Below, one piece after another: positions 29,291-39,460 of a DNA stretch of 64,000 nucleotides (the first letter of the stretch is position 1; the number at the start of each line of letters is the position of its first letter). The stretch covers positions 1,054,001 through 1,118,000 of the forward strand of contig NZ_AP019657.1 of NCBI RefSeq assembly GCF_009938225.1, given 5' to 3'. The translations under genes and the position numbers were made by a program. The stretch is from Vibrio ponticus. Lineage in GTDB: Bacteria; Pseudomonadota; Gammaproteobacteria; Enterobacterales; Vibrionaceae. The notes under the pieces were generated by a model. The model was not told the origin of the DNA. It made no database searches and saw only the letters and a program-made list of their open reading frames with translations.

Positions 29291-30940
29291 TCAGTTTGCT
29301 AATATCTCGTCTACAACTTGATTAATCTTTGCTAGCAGTGTTGGAGCACCAGTTTGTGCGATTTCACGTTGCTCTTCCAGAACGCTTTCTAAGATCTCAT
29401 ACGTGGTCAGTGGATTCGCAAGAACGACACGGAAAACAATCGTGTTAAGACCTTTAACTTGCTCTGGGTTGAGGCGAGTACGTGAAACAAATGAGCGACC
29501 ATGTTCGCGTTGGCGTTTCTGTACAAACTTTGTCAACTCGTTGAGCAAGTTGTTTAATTCTGCAAGTTGCTCATTCGATGCGACTGACAGTGCTTTACGT
29601 ACATTTTCAGGTACGTAGCGGTAGGTGAGCAGACATAGTTCTGGTTCAGAAACCAGTTCAAAGTCACTCTGTTGTTTAATTAGGCTAGCAAAGTAAGCCG
29701 CTTTGCTAATGCTTTGATCGATGAGCAGTTCGTAGCCTGGTCGGCTGATGATGTGCATCGCGGCATAAACCAGCATTGCCATACCAGAGCGAGAACCTTC
29801 GAGCGTGTGGCTACCTAAGTCTTTTGATCCTTTGCGTAGAATATATTGAGCATGATGCTCAATAGATTTCATCGCACTTGGATCTTTGAATAGTACCATG
29901 CCAGCTCCCATAGGGATGTAGAGCTGTTTGTGCGCATCAATAGTCACAGAGTCAGCGAGTTCAACGCCATTGAGTAGATGACGATGATTGTTTGACATCA
30001 GCGTTGCACCACCCCAAGCGGCATCGACGTGGAAATGGCACTGCTCTTGGGCACAGATGGCAGCGATTTCAGTGAGTGGGTCGATGTTACCCGTTTCAGT
30101 TGTACCAGCCACACCAACAACCGCAAATGGCTTAATACTTTGCGCCTTTAGTTCTTGGATCTTAAGTTTCAAGCTCTCAGGGCAGATACGGTTGTTGCTG
30201 TCGGTTTTGACCGCAACTAATCCATCTTGACCTAAGCCCAATACGTCAGCGGCTTTTTTCAACGAGTAGTGACCGCGCTCAGAAACAAGAATAGCCATGC
30301 CTTCATAGCCATAATGCTTCATCGCTTTGAATAGACCTTCTTTTTCTACGCCACGGAAACCGTTTTGTGGACGCAATGCATTGTTGCGCGCAACCCATAG
30401 CGCGGTAATGTTGGCGATAGTCCCGCCAGAACAAAATGCACCGAGAGAGTGGTTCGCGCTGTGCATCCACTGACTGTAGAAACTATTATCTTGCGCGTAA
30501 ATAAGGCGGTGTAGCATGCCCAATACTTGACGCTCAAGAGGCGTAAATGCTTTAGAGGTTTCGATTTTTACCAAGTTCTGGTTGAGCGCAATCATGATCT
30601 TTGATAACGGCATCAAGAAATATGGTAGGGCAGAAGTCATATGCCCGATAAAGCTCGGCGCAGAGGTATGCACCGAATGCGAAACCAAGGTATCAAGCAA
30701 ATGTTGCGTGTGGTCGGAGACAAACTCTGGCTGTTCAGGGATAGCTGGAGATGAGAAATCCTTCTCGATCTCTTTAAGAGGTTTTTCTTCCGCGACGATA
30801 TGCTCACGCAAAAACTTATTTAAGTTGCGCGACAGTTCAGCTTCGATTTGAGTAAGTGTTGAGTCTGGGCCTTCTGGGACGGTAAAGATTCGAAGTAAAC
30901 TTTCGAAGCTAGCGTCGGCCGTTTTTTGTTCCGATACCAT
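29291..30940 (-). CDS. panP: Pyridoxal-dependent aspartate 1-decarboxylase PanP
   Basis: A 549-residue group II PLP decarboxylase. The PLP lysine is K338 in TIDAHKQLYIPMGAG; upstream sit FCSGGTIANITALW and the HVDAAWGGATLMSN aspartate motif. In Vibrio such proteins (once called glutamate decarboxylases) make beta-alanine from aspartate for pantothenate and coenzyme A synthesis, replacing PanD. That assignment rests on family knowledge and overall length; a glutamate decarboxylase activity is the alternative. Start ATG at 30938-30940, with only a weak ribosome site. Confidence 0.87.
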   Translation of the reverse strand: MVSEQKTADASFESLLRIFTVPEGPDSTLTQIEAELSRNLNKFLREHIVAEEKPLKEIEKDFSSPAIPEQPEFVSDHTQHLLDTLVSHSVHTSAPSFIGHMTSALPYFLMPLSKIMIALNQNLVKIETSKAFTPLERQVLGMLHRLIYAQDNSFYSQWMHSANHSLGAFCSGGTIANITALWVARNNALRPQNGFRGVEKEGLFKAMKHYGYEGMAILVSERGHYSLKKAADVLGLGQDGLVAVKTDSNNRICPESLKLKIQELKAQSIKPFAVVGVAGTTETGNIDPLTEIAAICAQEQCHFHVDAAWGGATLMSNNHRHLLNGVELADSVTIDAHKQLYIPMGAGMVLFKDPSAMKSIEHHAQYILRKGSKDLGSHTLEGSRSGMAMLVYAAMHIISRPGYELLIDQSISKAAYFASLIKQQSDFELVSEPELCLLTYRYVPENVRKALSVASNEQLAELNNLLNELTKFVQKRQREHGRSFVSRTRLNPEQVKGLNTIVFRVVLANPLTTYEILESVLEEQREIAQTGAPTLLAKINQVVDEILAN

Positions 30941-31092
30941 GCAATAACATTGCTCTTATCATAGTTTGTTGCAGCCGAACAATCTAAACGAAAAACAAAA
31001 CAATGTCCCGTCTTAATTAAAGAAACTTAGATTGTAACTTCGGCTGTTGGTTAAAATGTCGCTTGAGTGATGGTTAATTAACCATACTCAGA

Positions 31093-31605
31093 CTAAGGGC
31101 AAGTAATTGATTCGACTTTAGCTATTGAGGAGTTATAGCGTTTTAGCGCACTATCAATTTTGGTTGGGTGGCTGAGCAGATCAGCGAAAGCGGAGCGCAG
31201 TTCATAGTTGTCTGGGTGTGGCTTAGATTGACGATCGGCAAACGTTTTTGCTGCCATATACCCCAGCGTGTCGCTACGAGAGGCGAGCGTCTTTATCTCT
31301 TTTTGATCGAGTTGTAACCACGCTTCAACGTTCTTCTCGGTAGCTACTTTAGCTGGATCATTGTCGAGGTAGTACTTCACCGCTTCTGCATTAAACATGA
31401 AGTGATTTTTGCGACCATCGAGATACCAGTTAGCCACTTCTTCTAAATCCGGATATTGTTGAGCAGTGAGTTGAGCTAAATCTTCGTACCAGTGAATGGA
31501 TGCTTCAATGTAAGCATCGTATTTTTCAGATAGGCAAGAATTGTCTGCGGCAAACGCCGCCGTAGAAGTCGCGCTTAAAAGCAACGCAATCAACGTACGT
31601 TTCAT
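31093..31605 (-). CDS. Periplasmic protein of unknown function
   Basis: A 170-residue precursor with signal peptide MKRTLIALLLSATSTAAFA and cleavage before ADNSC. The mature protein is mostly helical, with one cysteine near the start (NSCLSEKYD) and one at the very end (ITCP), a likely disulfide pair that closes the chain. No family was recognised. AGGAAGTTACC precedes the ATG. It follows lysO by 66 bases on the same strand and may be co-transcribed. Confidence 0.72.
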   Translation of the reverse strand: MKRTLIALLLSATSTAAFAADNSCLSEKYDAYIEASIHWYEDLAQLTAQQYPDLEEVANWYLDGRKNHFMFNAEAVKYYLDNDPAKVATEKNVEAWLQLDQKEIKTLASRSDTLGYMAAKTFADRQSKPHPDNYELRSAFADLLSHPTKIDSALKRYNSSIAKVESITCP

Positions 31606-31671
31606 GGTAACTTCCTAATTGTTATTAATTGTCGGCGTAGTTTAAGAGAATTTTAAATTATTTCCCGCGAT

Positions 31672-32577
31672 CTAGCCCGCAAGTGAGACAAAGAACAACA
31701 TCAACACAGGGACTAGGAGACTTAAGATAAATCCGCTTACGATAGCGACAGGGACACAGCGCACACCGCCTGTGGTTTGTATCACCGGAAGCGTAAAGTC
31801 CATTGCGGTTGCGCCAGCATAACCAATAGCAGTACATGGACGAGTACGTATCACCAGTGGAATGAGTACTAGAGCGACAAGTTCACGCAGAAGCTCCAAC
31901 ATGAAAGAAGCGCCACCGTAAACAGGACCAAACGCATCCCCCATCAAAATGCCCGCAAGTGAGTACCAACCAAAACCCGATGCCATGGCAAAACCACGAT
32001 AAATGTCGATATCGAGGATCATCGCGGCAATTGCGCCACCCAACATTGAGCTGGCAATAATTAAAGTCGCAATGCACATCCCTTGTTTGTTGATCAGGAT
32101 CTGCTTGAGCGTCAAACCACTGTTACGCAATTGAATACCAATGAAGAACAGTAGAATGAAGAGAATCCACTCACTGGCTGTATCCACCCAAGATAAGTCA
32201 AACGGCAGCATTAACCCAATCACTAAGCCGCCACCCACCACAAGGATCAGTTTCAGTGATTCCATCGCCATGGATGAAAGCGGAAGGTTAGTGTGTTTGG
32301 CATCAGTTTCGAGAGGCAGAAAGCGATCCACCAATGGCAGCACGGCTAAGTTGCATACGCCAAGACAGGCAAAAAAGGTGGCGGTATAACTCAAAATGGT
32401 TTGCAGGTTCTCACTTAAGTTATCCAGTGAGGCAAGGCTTAAGCCCATTAACGCTAAGATCACGAACACTAGGCGCGCAGTTGTGGCGTTAATTTGCTCG
32501 AGTAATTTTTGATTGGAAACAGCAATTAGATACCCCACCACCAGTGGGGCAAAAATGAACAACATCCCTGAAAACAT
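31672..32577 (-). CDS. lysO: LysO-type lysine exporter (DUF340)
   Basis: A 301-residue inner-membrane protein with about eight helices. The motifs GIQLRNSGLTLKQIL and GFGWYSLAGILMGDAFGPVYGG are those of LysO/YbjE, which exports lysine and confers thialysine resistance in E. coli. Length is nearly identical to YbjE (299). The ATG has TAGGAAG upstream. It begins 16 bases after the HDOD gene, so the two are likely one operon. Confidence 0.9.
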   Translation of the reverse strand: MFSGMLFIFAPLVVGYLIAVSNQKLLEQINATTARLVFVILALMGLSLASLDNLSENLQTILSYTATFFACLGVCNLAVLPLVDRFLPLETDAKHTNLPLSSMAMESLKLILVVGGGLVIGLMLPFDLSWVDTASEWILFILLFFIGIQLRNSGLTLKQILINKQGMCIATLIIASSMLGGAIAAMILDIDIYRGFAMASGFGWYSLAGILMGDAFGPVYGGASFMLELLRELVALVLIPLVIRTRPCTAIGYAGATAMDFTLPVIQTTGGVRCVPVAIVSGFILSLLVPVLMLFFVSLAG

Positions 32578-32593
32578 ACGACTTCCTAGAGGG

Positions 32594-33518
32594 TTATAGA
32601 CCGCAAGCTCTTATTAGTTCTTGTACTTTTGTATGGAACTCACTATCGCTTAAATTGGTGAGGTTGTACAGAATATCTGCACCTGTAATATCAACTTCTA
32701 CCTCATGCTCATCGATGTTTTCATCTTTACGGCGGAACATCAGAATGTGGTTAGCGATACGAGCAACATCTAGATAAGAAACTTCGACATCAAGGTTTTG
32801 GCTGTTTTGGTTGGTTGCGACATCAATAAAGTCAGGGTCAAATCCCCACTTCTCCAAAACCATGCGACTCGCGATAGGACAAAGGGCGTTGAAAATTCGC
32901 AGTGCCAATTCACTATCGAGATAGTTTCCTTTCTCTAAGTAGAGGTAGTACTCGTGCACCAGACAGAACAAGCCAATATCTGCCAATAATCCCGTTAATA
33001 GTGCTTTATCTGCAATGAGGTGAGCATAATCAGGTGATTGGGTTTGTCGGAATTCTTTGGTTACCATCACCATAGTGGCGGCAAGTTCTTTAGAGGTGTA
33101 CGCGCTTTGACGTAGAACACGGTTACATTCTTTTGACAAGTTTACCGAATTCTTTAACTGTTCAATCGCTTGTGCTGTGACAATGTCACGTACGCGTACA
33201 ATGCCGAGTCGTGAAACGGCAGTTACTACTTCAGTGCACTGAATGTTGCGGCGATTGAAAATGACTGAGTTAGCGATGCGAATTACCGCTGCAGTTAAGC
33301 CTGGGTCTTCAACTAAGCAATCGGCGACGTCCATTACGGTTGTGCTGTCGAGCGAGCACAAGCGTTGAATTTTTGTCACCACTTCAGGAATGGGAGGGAG
33401 TGTAATTTTTCCTGATTCGATTGAACTTTCAAGAAATGCAGCAAATTCGCTTTGAATGCCTTTCTCTATTAATTAATGCTCGATTTTCCGGTAGCCAATA
33501 AAAAGATAAATGAGTCAT
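32594..33518 (-). CDS. HDOD-domain protein with an apparent frameshift near the 5' end
   Basis: The uninterrupted part, translated from the GTG at 33380-33382 down to 32594, is an HDOD domain (262 residues; DPGLTAAVIRIANSVIFNRR, AVSRLGIVRVRDIV), a signalling scaffold related to HD hydrolases but lacking catalytic residues. Reading further upstream gives EFAAFLESSIESGKITLPPI, clearly part of the domain entry, but then a stop with no usable start codon. The other frame from the ATG at 33518 gives MTHLSFYWLPENRALINRE, the usual N-terminus. One extra base in the AAA run near 33461 would explain this. It is either a frameshift mutation or a sequence error. Confidence 0.7.
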
Positions 33519-33892
33519 AGTGTTGTTATTATGTGTTTTGAAGCGGCAGTGTAACGTTTCTCAGAGCTATCAAGCAATGGCTGAATATTATTGAGTGATA
33601 TTTCAGTCAATAATTTTACGCTGTTCGAAAAAGTTAAACTTTTGACACTTCAGTGGCATATGATTTTGATTTATGTGATACTAGTCCAATAAAACGTGGT
33701 TTTTGGGCTCATTGATGTGAACTTTGACCTGACTTAATTTGCTACGTTAACTATGATCTTAACCACTAGGTCATAAGAACCAAATAACTGCCAACTGGTA
33801 CAATTTTAATAAAGGCAGAAACAGATTTTATTTTTTTATGCTGCTATCTGGTGATCACCAATAATCGGGGAAGATTAGAAGGATCTAAGGAT
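33519..33892 (+). other. Gene-free tfoY upstream region
   Basis: This 374-bp AT-rich stretch should carry the tfoY promoter. It holds an inverted repeat (GTTAA-N8-TTAAC, 33746-33763) and, at 33849-33860, the perfect palindrome TGGTGATCACCA. The conserved core of the c-di-GMP-I (GEMM) riboswitch was searched for by eye and not found. Confidence 0.6.
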
Positions 33893-34474
33893 ATGACAGA
33901 ACAATCGTTTATTCAGTACGTAAGTAAATATGGTGACTTCCAAAAGCGTTCGATGTTTGGTGGTACCGGTTTATTCAAAGATGACGCTATGTTCGCTTTG
34001 TTGAGTAACGAAAAGGTATTCATTCGCGGTGGAGATAATTTAGATGACGAGCTTTGTGCTTTAGGGTGTGAAAAGTACAAGCATGTTAAAAAACAAACTA
34101 CAGCGACTGTAAATTATTACGATATCAGCGATCTTTACAATTCTCGTGACGATAAGCTGGATGATTTAGTTAAACAGTCGATCGACTACTCGGTTTCGCA
34201 ACGTAAATTCAAGCGTTCTTCCGCAAACCGTCGTTTAAGAGATTTACCAAACATGCAGCTGACTTTGGAGCGCATGGTTAAGAAATCTGGTGTTGATGAC
34301 GTTGACGAGTTTATCGAGTTAGGTGCTGCGCAAGTATTTTCTCGCGTTAAGCAAACATACGGCAGTGATGTTGATGTTAAGTTACTATGGAAATTTGATG
34401 GTGCAATCGAAGGTATTCACTGGAAATTAATCCAAGAGCCACGCAAACGTCAGCTTTTAGACAGTTGCCAATAA
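33893..34474 (+). CDS. tfoY: TfoY, TfoX-family regulator
   Basis: A 193-residue protein with an N-terminal TfoX domain (KRSMFGGTGLFKDDAMFALL) and a C-terminal TfoX domain (LRDLPNMQLTLERMVKKSGV). Sequence details such as EKYKHVKKQTTATVNYYDIS match TfoY rather than the competence regulator TfoX. In V. cholerae TfoY promotes type VI secretion and motility, under c-di-GMP control. I take the ATG at 33893, with AAGGAT-like ribosome site and MTEQSFIQYV matching the family; an in-frame start at 33851 is possible and overlaps the palindrome. Confidence 0.92.
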   Translation: MTEQSFIQYVSKYGDFQKRSMFGGTGLFKDDAMFALLSNEKVFIRGGDNLDDELCALGCEKYKHVKKQTTATVNYYDISDLYNSRDDKLDDLVKQSIDYSVSQRKFKRSSANRRLRDLPNMQLTLERMVKKSGVDDVDEFIELGAAQVFSRVKQTYGSDVDVKLLWKFDGAIEGIHWKLIQEPRKRQLLDSCQ

Positions 34475-34496
34475 TCATCACACTAGTTAATTCTGA

Positions 34497-34524
34497 AAAC
34501 CGAGCATTATGCTCGGTTTTTTTG
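34497..34524 (+). terminator. Terminator after tfoY
   Basis: AAACCGAGCAT-TATGCTCGGTTT stem followed by a T run. Confidence 0.9.
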
Positions 34525-34655
34525 TTTCTGAGTGACAGTGCGGTCTATCAACTAGACAAGCGAAAGGATTTCTGTTCAATTAGAAGTGTTACAGGATGGT
34601 AACATTTAACGATTTCCAAATGGGAGTCTAAATACTCAACAAGGAGAATATGAGT

Positions 34656-35285
34656 ATGAGTTTAGAAACGTGGGCACTCTACTTTATTGCCATTTTGATT
34701 TTAACGGCTTCGCCAGGACCAAGCTCATTATTGTGCATGACTAAAGGCGTGACACAAGGCTTCAAAGTCGGAGTGCTTACGGCACTCGGCAGTTTGAGCG
34801 CCATTACAATAATACTAACGCTATCTTTCACCGGTCTTGGTCTGATCATTGCGTCATCTGAACTGGTGTTTAATGTGATTAAATATGTTGGAGCGGCTTA
34901 CCTTATCTATTTAGGTATCCGTGCATTAATGTCAAAAGAAGAAGAGTATCAACTCCAACAAGGGCAAACGCGAGAAGTCGTTTCACCACTTAAACATTAC
35001 GTGTCCGGTTTTATCGTTGGTAGTAGCAACCCAAAAGCGATTCTGTTTTTTACCGCATTGTTTCCGCAGTTTATTAACCCTGAGTTATCTCTTGTTAGCC
35101 AATACCTGATTTTTACGGCTACGTTTATAGTGATGGAATTCTCTTGGTTAGCGATTTATGCCTTTTTAGGCGCGAAGTCATCGAATTGGTTATTTGCCAA
35201 AGGTAGAGCGAAGATCTTCAATCGTGTCACGGGTGGTGTCTTTATTGGCGCGGGTAGCGTATTGTCCACGGCAACCAAAGCATAA
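34656..35285 (+). CDS. LysE/RhtB family amino-acid exporter (second copy)
   Basis: A 209-residue six-helix inner-membrane protein with LTASPGPSSLLCMTKGVTQG near the N-terminus and VGSSNPKAILFFTALFPQFI in the middle, both LysE/RhtB signatures. It is paralogous to, but clearly diverged from, the exporter at 4140. Substrate unknown. AAGGAG at 34641-34646 favours the ATG at 34656 (9-nt spacing) over the one at 34650 (3-nt spacing). A hairpin follows about 35 bases after the stop. Confidence 0.88.
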   Translation: MSLETWALYFIAILILTASPGPSSLLCMTKGVTQGFKVGVLTALGSLSAITIILTLSFTGLGLIIASSELVFNVIKYVGAAYLIYLGIRALMSKEEEYQLQQGQTREVVSPLKHYVSGFIVGSSNPKAILFFTALFPQFINPELSLVSQYLIFTATFIVMEFSWLAIYAFLGAKSSNWLFAKGRAKIFNRVTGGVFIGAGSVLSTATKA

Positions 35286-35780
35286 CCGCCAGCTAGTCGT
35301 AATTTTATTATGGTAATAACCCATTTCATTGAGGAAATGGGTTAGCCTGTTGGACAACTCACACGGATGGCATTAAGCCACTATTTAATCGCTCTGATTG
35401 CCATTGTTATTATTTATCCCTTCGCTCGTGTCACAGCACAAACATTGTTCTGCGTTGATGACAAAACTCACTACGCCCGACATTTCAACCTTTGACTTTT
35501 ACGCTCTTTTTATTCTCGCTGTTTATGCATTGGCAGACGGAAGTGTTTTAGCGCAGAGAGTTAATTGAATGGACGCAAAATCAACCAAAATAGCGAAAAA
35601 CAGCCCCTCTCACTCCATGATAAAATCACACTGTTTTATTAAATTTTGTGCATATTGGAGTTTGACTGATTGTTTGTAAATTAGGCTAAATATCTAAATT
35701 TGTAGGAATTTTCGTGCATGCTGTATTTTTTATAGCTAGTATTCGCATACTTATTATTCTGTCTTGCTACGAAAACTTCG
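35286..35780. other. Intergenic stretch with hairpin and doubtful short ORF
   Basis: About 495 bases. AACCCATTTC-ATTGAG-GAAATGGGTT (35319-35344) is a perfect 10-bp stem that could end the exporter transcript, though a T run is weak. The rest should include the chemoreceptor promoter (AT-rich from 35620). A 42-codon ORF is listed separately. Confidence 0.55.
35367..35495 (+). CDS. Possible 42-residue membrane-associated protein
   Basis: An open frame opening MALSHYLIALIAIVIIYPFA with a hydrophobic N-terminal helix, continuing RVTAQTLFCVDDKTHYARHF and two more residues. No clear ribosome site precedes it, and it lies right after a hairpin that may end transcription. It is recorded because it is hydrophobic and intact, but the evidence is thin and it may be chance. 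Confidence 0.2.
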   Translation: MALSHYLIALIAIVIIYPFARVTAQTLFCVDDKTHYARHFNL

Positions 35781-37664
35781 ATGAACCTATCACTAAAACA
35801 AAAACTCATCGGTGCAAGCTTATTAGCGGTAGTGCTAATGGCAAGTGCCCTCACTTGGTTATCTGCTGACCAGTTATATCAACAAACGCGTAACGGAATG
35901 TATTCACGCGCTGAAAGTATGGCAAATACCGCGGCGACGGGAATTTCGGATTGGATTGATATCCGTAAGAGCATCTCGAGTGCTTTTAATGGCTACGCAA
36001 ACCAATCTGACGTGGTTCCATTTCTTAAACAGGCACGCATGGCGGGCGGTTTTGATGACATTTTCTTAGGTACACCATCGGGGGATATGTACCGTTCTCA
36101 TCCAGAGCGCAACCGTGCTGATTACGATCCACGTACACGCCCTTGGTATACTGATGCGACTCGTGCGGGTAAGCAGGTGATTACGCCTGCATACCAAGAT
36201 GCGATCACCGGCTCGCTTTTGGTGACTATCGCAGAGCCGATTCGTAACAATGGTCAACTTGTCGGTGTTGTAGGTGCCGATGTACTGATCGATCAACTAA
36301 TTAATGATGTGATCATCCTTGATGCGGGTACAAACGCCTATGCGATGTTGATTGACAAACAAACCGGTACTTTCTTAGCTCATCCAAACAAATCTTTACT
36401 GTTAAAACCAGTTTCTTCTCTGGCTCCTGAGCTAAATATGAACCTAATCGAGAGCTACGCACAATCTGGTGATATTGAGATCGTTGTGCGTAATGGTGTC
36501 GAAAAGCTTTACTACTTTGAACCTGTTCCAGGTACTGATTGGCTATTTGCGATTGAGATGGATCGTGAGACTGAAGAAGCAGGGCACAGTAAATTACTTG
36601 CTGAGCTGCTAATTACTGCTGCAATTATTACTGTGCTGGTGGGTGTGGTTGTTTCTTGGTTGGTGAGTTTCTTGTTCCGTGATTTAGTGCGTGTATCGCA
36701 AGCGTTGGAAGACATTGCCTCTGGTGATGCTGACTTAACTCAACGCCTCGTACCACATAGTAATGATGAGGTAGGTCGCCTTGCGACGAGCTTCAATACC
36801 TTTGTTGGCAATATGCATCAAATGGTGACTAAGCTGAGTATGGTATCAGCGTCATTAAGCGAACAAGCGAAAACGACGGCGCAGCAAGCGGAAGAGCGCA
36901 GCACACGAATTCGTACGCAACAAGACGAAATCAATATGGTAGCAACCGCGATCAACGAAATGGCTGCTGCGACGCAAGAGATCGCGGGCAACGCAGATAA
37001 TACCGCTCAACAATCTTCACAAGCGGTAGAAGTGTGTGGACATGGTGGTCAGCAAGTGGTGCAGACACAATCATCTATCCAAAATCTAGCCCGTGAAGTC
37101 GAAGTGGCGACTCAAGTGATTCAAGAGCTGGAAGCGCATGGTCACAGCATCAATACGATTCTATCAACTATCCAAGGTATTGCTGAGCAGACCAACTTGC
37201 TTGCATTGAACGCGGCGATTGAAGCGGCGCGAGCAGGTGAGCAAGGTCGCGGTTTTGCTGTGGTTGCCGATGAAGTACGCGTGTTAAGTCAGCGTACGCA
37301 TTCATCGACGCAAGAGATTCAACAGATGATTGAAACCCTGCGTGCCACGACTGCTAAAGCGGTGGGCATTATGGGTGATAGTCGCCAGCTAGCCGATACC
37401 AGCGTGGTGGATTCAGATTCTGCAGCAGTGAGCTTAACGCAAATTCAAGCGGCGGTGGAAGTGATTAGCGACATGGCAACGCAGATTGCTTCAGCGGCGG
37501 AAGAGCAAGCATCGGTAACGTCTGAAATCACGCGCAATACCATTGGTATTCGTGATGTGTCACAAGACCTAGCCGATGAAGCCAATGAAGCAGCAGAGCA
37601 AGCTGCGCAATTGTCTCAGCTATCTTATGAGCTAGAAAACGAGATCAATCGCTTTAAGCTATAA
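35781..37664 (+). CDS. Chemoreceptor with dCache_1 amino-acid sensor
   Basis: A 627-residue methyl-accepting protein: TM1 (~8-28), double Cache periplasmic domain (~35-270), TM2 (~275-297), HAMP (~298-350), and signalling domain with tip [20 protein letters not shown]. The sensor shows the amino-acid-binding motif of dCache_1AA domains: Y115, R120, W122, Y123 (in [12 protein letters not shown]) and D167 (GADVLID). It therefore probably senses free amino acids; which ones cannot be read. No CheR pentapeptide ends it. Own terminator. Confidence 0.92.
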   Translation: MNLSLKQKLIGASLLAVVLMASALTWLSADQLYQQTRNGMYSRAESMANTAATGISDWIDIRKSISSAFNGYANQSDVVPFLKQARMAGGFDDIFLGTPSGDMYRSHPERNRADYDPRTRPWYTDATRAGKQVITPAYQDAITGSLLVTIAEPIRNNGQLVGVVGADVLIDQLINDVIILDAGTNAYAMLIDKQTGTFLAHPNKSLLLKPVSSLAPELNMNLIESYAQSGDIEIVVRNGVEKLYYFEPVPGTDWLFAIEMDRETEEAGHSKLLAELLITAAIITVLVGVVVSWLVSFLFRDLVRVSQALEDIASGDADLTQRLVPHSNDEVGRLATSFNTFVGNMHQMVTKLSMVSASLSEQAKTTAQQAEERSTRIRTQQDEINMVATAINEMAAATQEIAGNADNTAQQSSQAVEVCGHGGQQVVQTQSSIQNLAREVEVATQVIQELEAHGHSINTILSTIQGIAEQTNLLALNAAIEAARAGEQGRGFAVVADEVRVLSQRTHSSTQEIQQMIETLRATTAKAVGIMGDSRQLADTSVVDSDSAAVSLTQIQAAVEVISDMATQIASAAEEQASVTSEITRNTIGIRDVSQDLADEANEAAEQAAQLSQLSYELENEINRFKL

Positions 37665-37682
37665 ATGATTAACCAATCACTT

Positions 37683-37711
37683 AAGAGTCCAGATTTCTGG
37701 GCTCTTTTTTT
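37683..37711 (+). terminator. Terminator after the dCache chemoreceptor gene
   Basis: AAGAGtCCAG-attt-CTGGgCTCTT with a T run. Confidence 0.85.
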
Positions 37712-37898
37712 ATCTAGCATTTTGCTCCTAGGATAAAGGTGGAAATTGATACTTAAGGTTAATGATTAAATGTAACCTGTTAAAGCCGAGTTAAACGATC
37801 GCTTGTTTTCCAAAATGGAAAAGTCTATTTCATCTAATTTCAATTGTGGACATCTGATTTAAACCATAAAATCCTTAAAAATTATAAGGAATACTCAC

Positions 37899-39440
37899 AT
37901 GTCCCATACTCTAGATTCATTCCAACAACGCGTTCGTGAAATCATCACGGATGTGAACCTAAACCCGAAACAGAAAAACCAATTCCTAGCATCGACTGCA
38001 GAATCAAGCCAACCATACATGGCGGTTTCAGTGGATGTAGAAAAGGCGATGGAAGAGGGTATCTTGTGTGACATGTTTGAAGGTAATGCACCGTTCAAAC
38101 CACGCTACGTGCTACCTGATTACGCAAAATTCCTAAAACAAGGTTCTAAATACCTTGAACTAGAGCCTGCGCAAGATTTTGATGATGCACTTAACCTACT
38201 GACAATCATCTATCACCACGTACCATCAGTGACTAATATTCCAGTTTACCTAGGTCAACTTGATGACGTGCTAATGCCGTATGTAGGCGACCTGTCTGAT
38301 CACGAAATCTACGTGAAAATGAAGCGTTTCTGGATCATGCTGGACCGTACATTGCCAGACGCGTTTATGCACGTAAACATCGGTCCTCAAAATAACATCA
38401 TCTGCCGTACTATTTTGAAAGTCGATGCTGAGCTTAAGCAAATCGCGCCAAACTTGACCTTTATGTACGATCCAGCGGTAACCCCTGATGATCTACTACT
38501 GCAAGCAACAACGAATATTTGTGAATGCAGCAAGCCGCACATTGCAAACTACCCAGTTCACGCGCAAAGCTACGGTGACAAGAACTTTGGTATTGTGAGC
38601 TGCTACAACTCACTGCCTCTTGCTGGTGGCGCTAACACACTTGTTCGTATGAACCTAAAAGAAGCAGCAAACAAAGCAGAAAATGCGCAAGACTTCCTAA
38701 TCAAAGTGCTGCCTGAGTACTGTGCAACGATGATTGAACTGATTGATGCACGTAGTAGTTTCCTACATGAAGAATCTAACTTCTTCAAAGGCTTCCTAAC
38801 GGAAGAAGGTTTGATCAACGAATCACGTTTTGCACCAATGTTCGGTATCTTCGGTATGGCTGAAGCGGTGAACGTTCTTCTTGAGAAAGAAGGTAAACAA
38901 GCACAATACGGTCATGCAGTGGAAGCGAACGAACTTGGTCACGCGATTTCAGCGAAACTGGCGGAAATCGTAGAAAGCTCACCAGTGAAATACGGTCTAG
39001 AAGGTCGCTCATTGTTGCATGCTCAAGGTGGTATCAATATCGACGAAACCACGACTCCAGGTGTGCGTATCCCTTACGGTACAGAACCCGATCCAGTGAC
39101 TTATGTCCAAGCAACTGCTGCTCACCATAAGTACTACACATCAGGTATCAGTGACATTCTAACTATTGATGAAACAGTAAAATCAAACCCTGAAGCGATG
39201 TTCAACCTATGTAAAGGTGCACTAGCAATGGGCTACCGTGAGTTTACTGCAAACGTTGCCTCAAACGACCTAGTGCGCGTAACAGGTTACATGGTGAAAT
39301 TGTCTGACATTGCTAAGTTCGCTGAAGAAGGTTCTCGCACGAATACGACATTCCTAGGCGCAGATGCAGCAGAGTACACGGGTATTCTAAATCGTGCACC
39401 ACGTGTAGTGAGCATGGAAATGCAACCAACTTACAAATAA
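37899..39440 (+). CDS. yjjI: YjjI family glycyl-radical enzyme
   Basis: A 513-residue protein (opening MSHTLDSFQQRVREIITDVN) with the glycyl-radical motif RVTGYMVKL near the C-terminus, radical glycine G463. YjjI proteins are short members of the pyruvate formate-lyase superfamily, of unknown reaction, probably active without oxygen. AAGGAATACTCAC precedes the ATG. Twenty bases after its stop begins the matching activase yjjW, so they form an operon. No FNR-type site was found upstream. Confidence 0.93.
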   Translation: MSHTLDSFQQRVREIITDVNLNPKQKNQFLASTAESSQPYMAVSVDVEKAMEEGILCDMFEGNAPFKPRYVLPDYAKFLKQGSKYLELEPAQDFDDALNLLTIIYHHVPSVTNIPVYLGQLDDVLMPYVGDLSDHEIYVKMKRFWIMLDRTLPDAFMHVNIGPQNNIICRTILKVDAELKQIAPNLTFMYDPAVTPDDLLLQATTNICECSKPHIANYPVHAQSYGDKNFGIVSCYNSLPLAGGANTLVRMNLKEAANKAENAQDFLIKVLPEYCATMIELIDARSSFLHEESNFFKGFLTEEGLINESRFAPMFGIFGMAEAVNVLLEKEGKQAQYGHAVEANELGHAISAKLAEIVESSPVKYGLEGRSLLHAQGGINIDETTTPGVRIPYGTEPDPVTYVQATAAHHKYYTSGISDILTIDETVKSNPEAMFNLCKGALAMGYREFTANVASNDLVRVTGYMVKLSDIAKFAEEGSRTNTTFLGADAAEYTGILNRAPRVVSMEMQPTYK

Positions 39441-39460
39441 CACACCGATACGTGGTAACA

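Noticed and set aside
33519..33892. c-di-GMP riboswitch before tfoY
   Set aside because: The GEMM core (GCAAA-type tetraloop and receptor sequences) was looked for on the plus strand and not found by eye; a covariance search would decide.
37712..37898. FNR box for the yjjI operon
   Set aside because: TTGAT occurs near 37746 but the matching ATCAA half is absent at the needed spacing.
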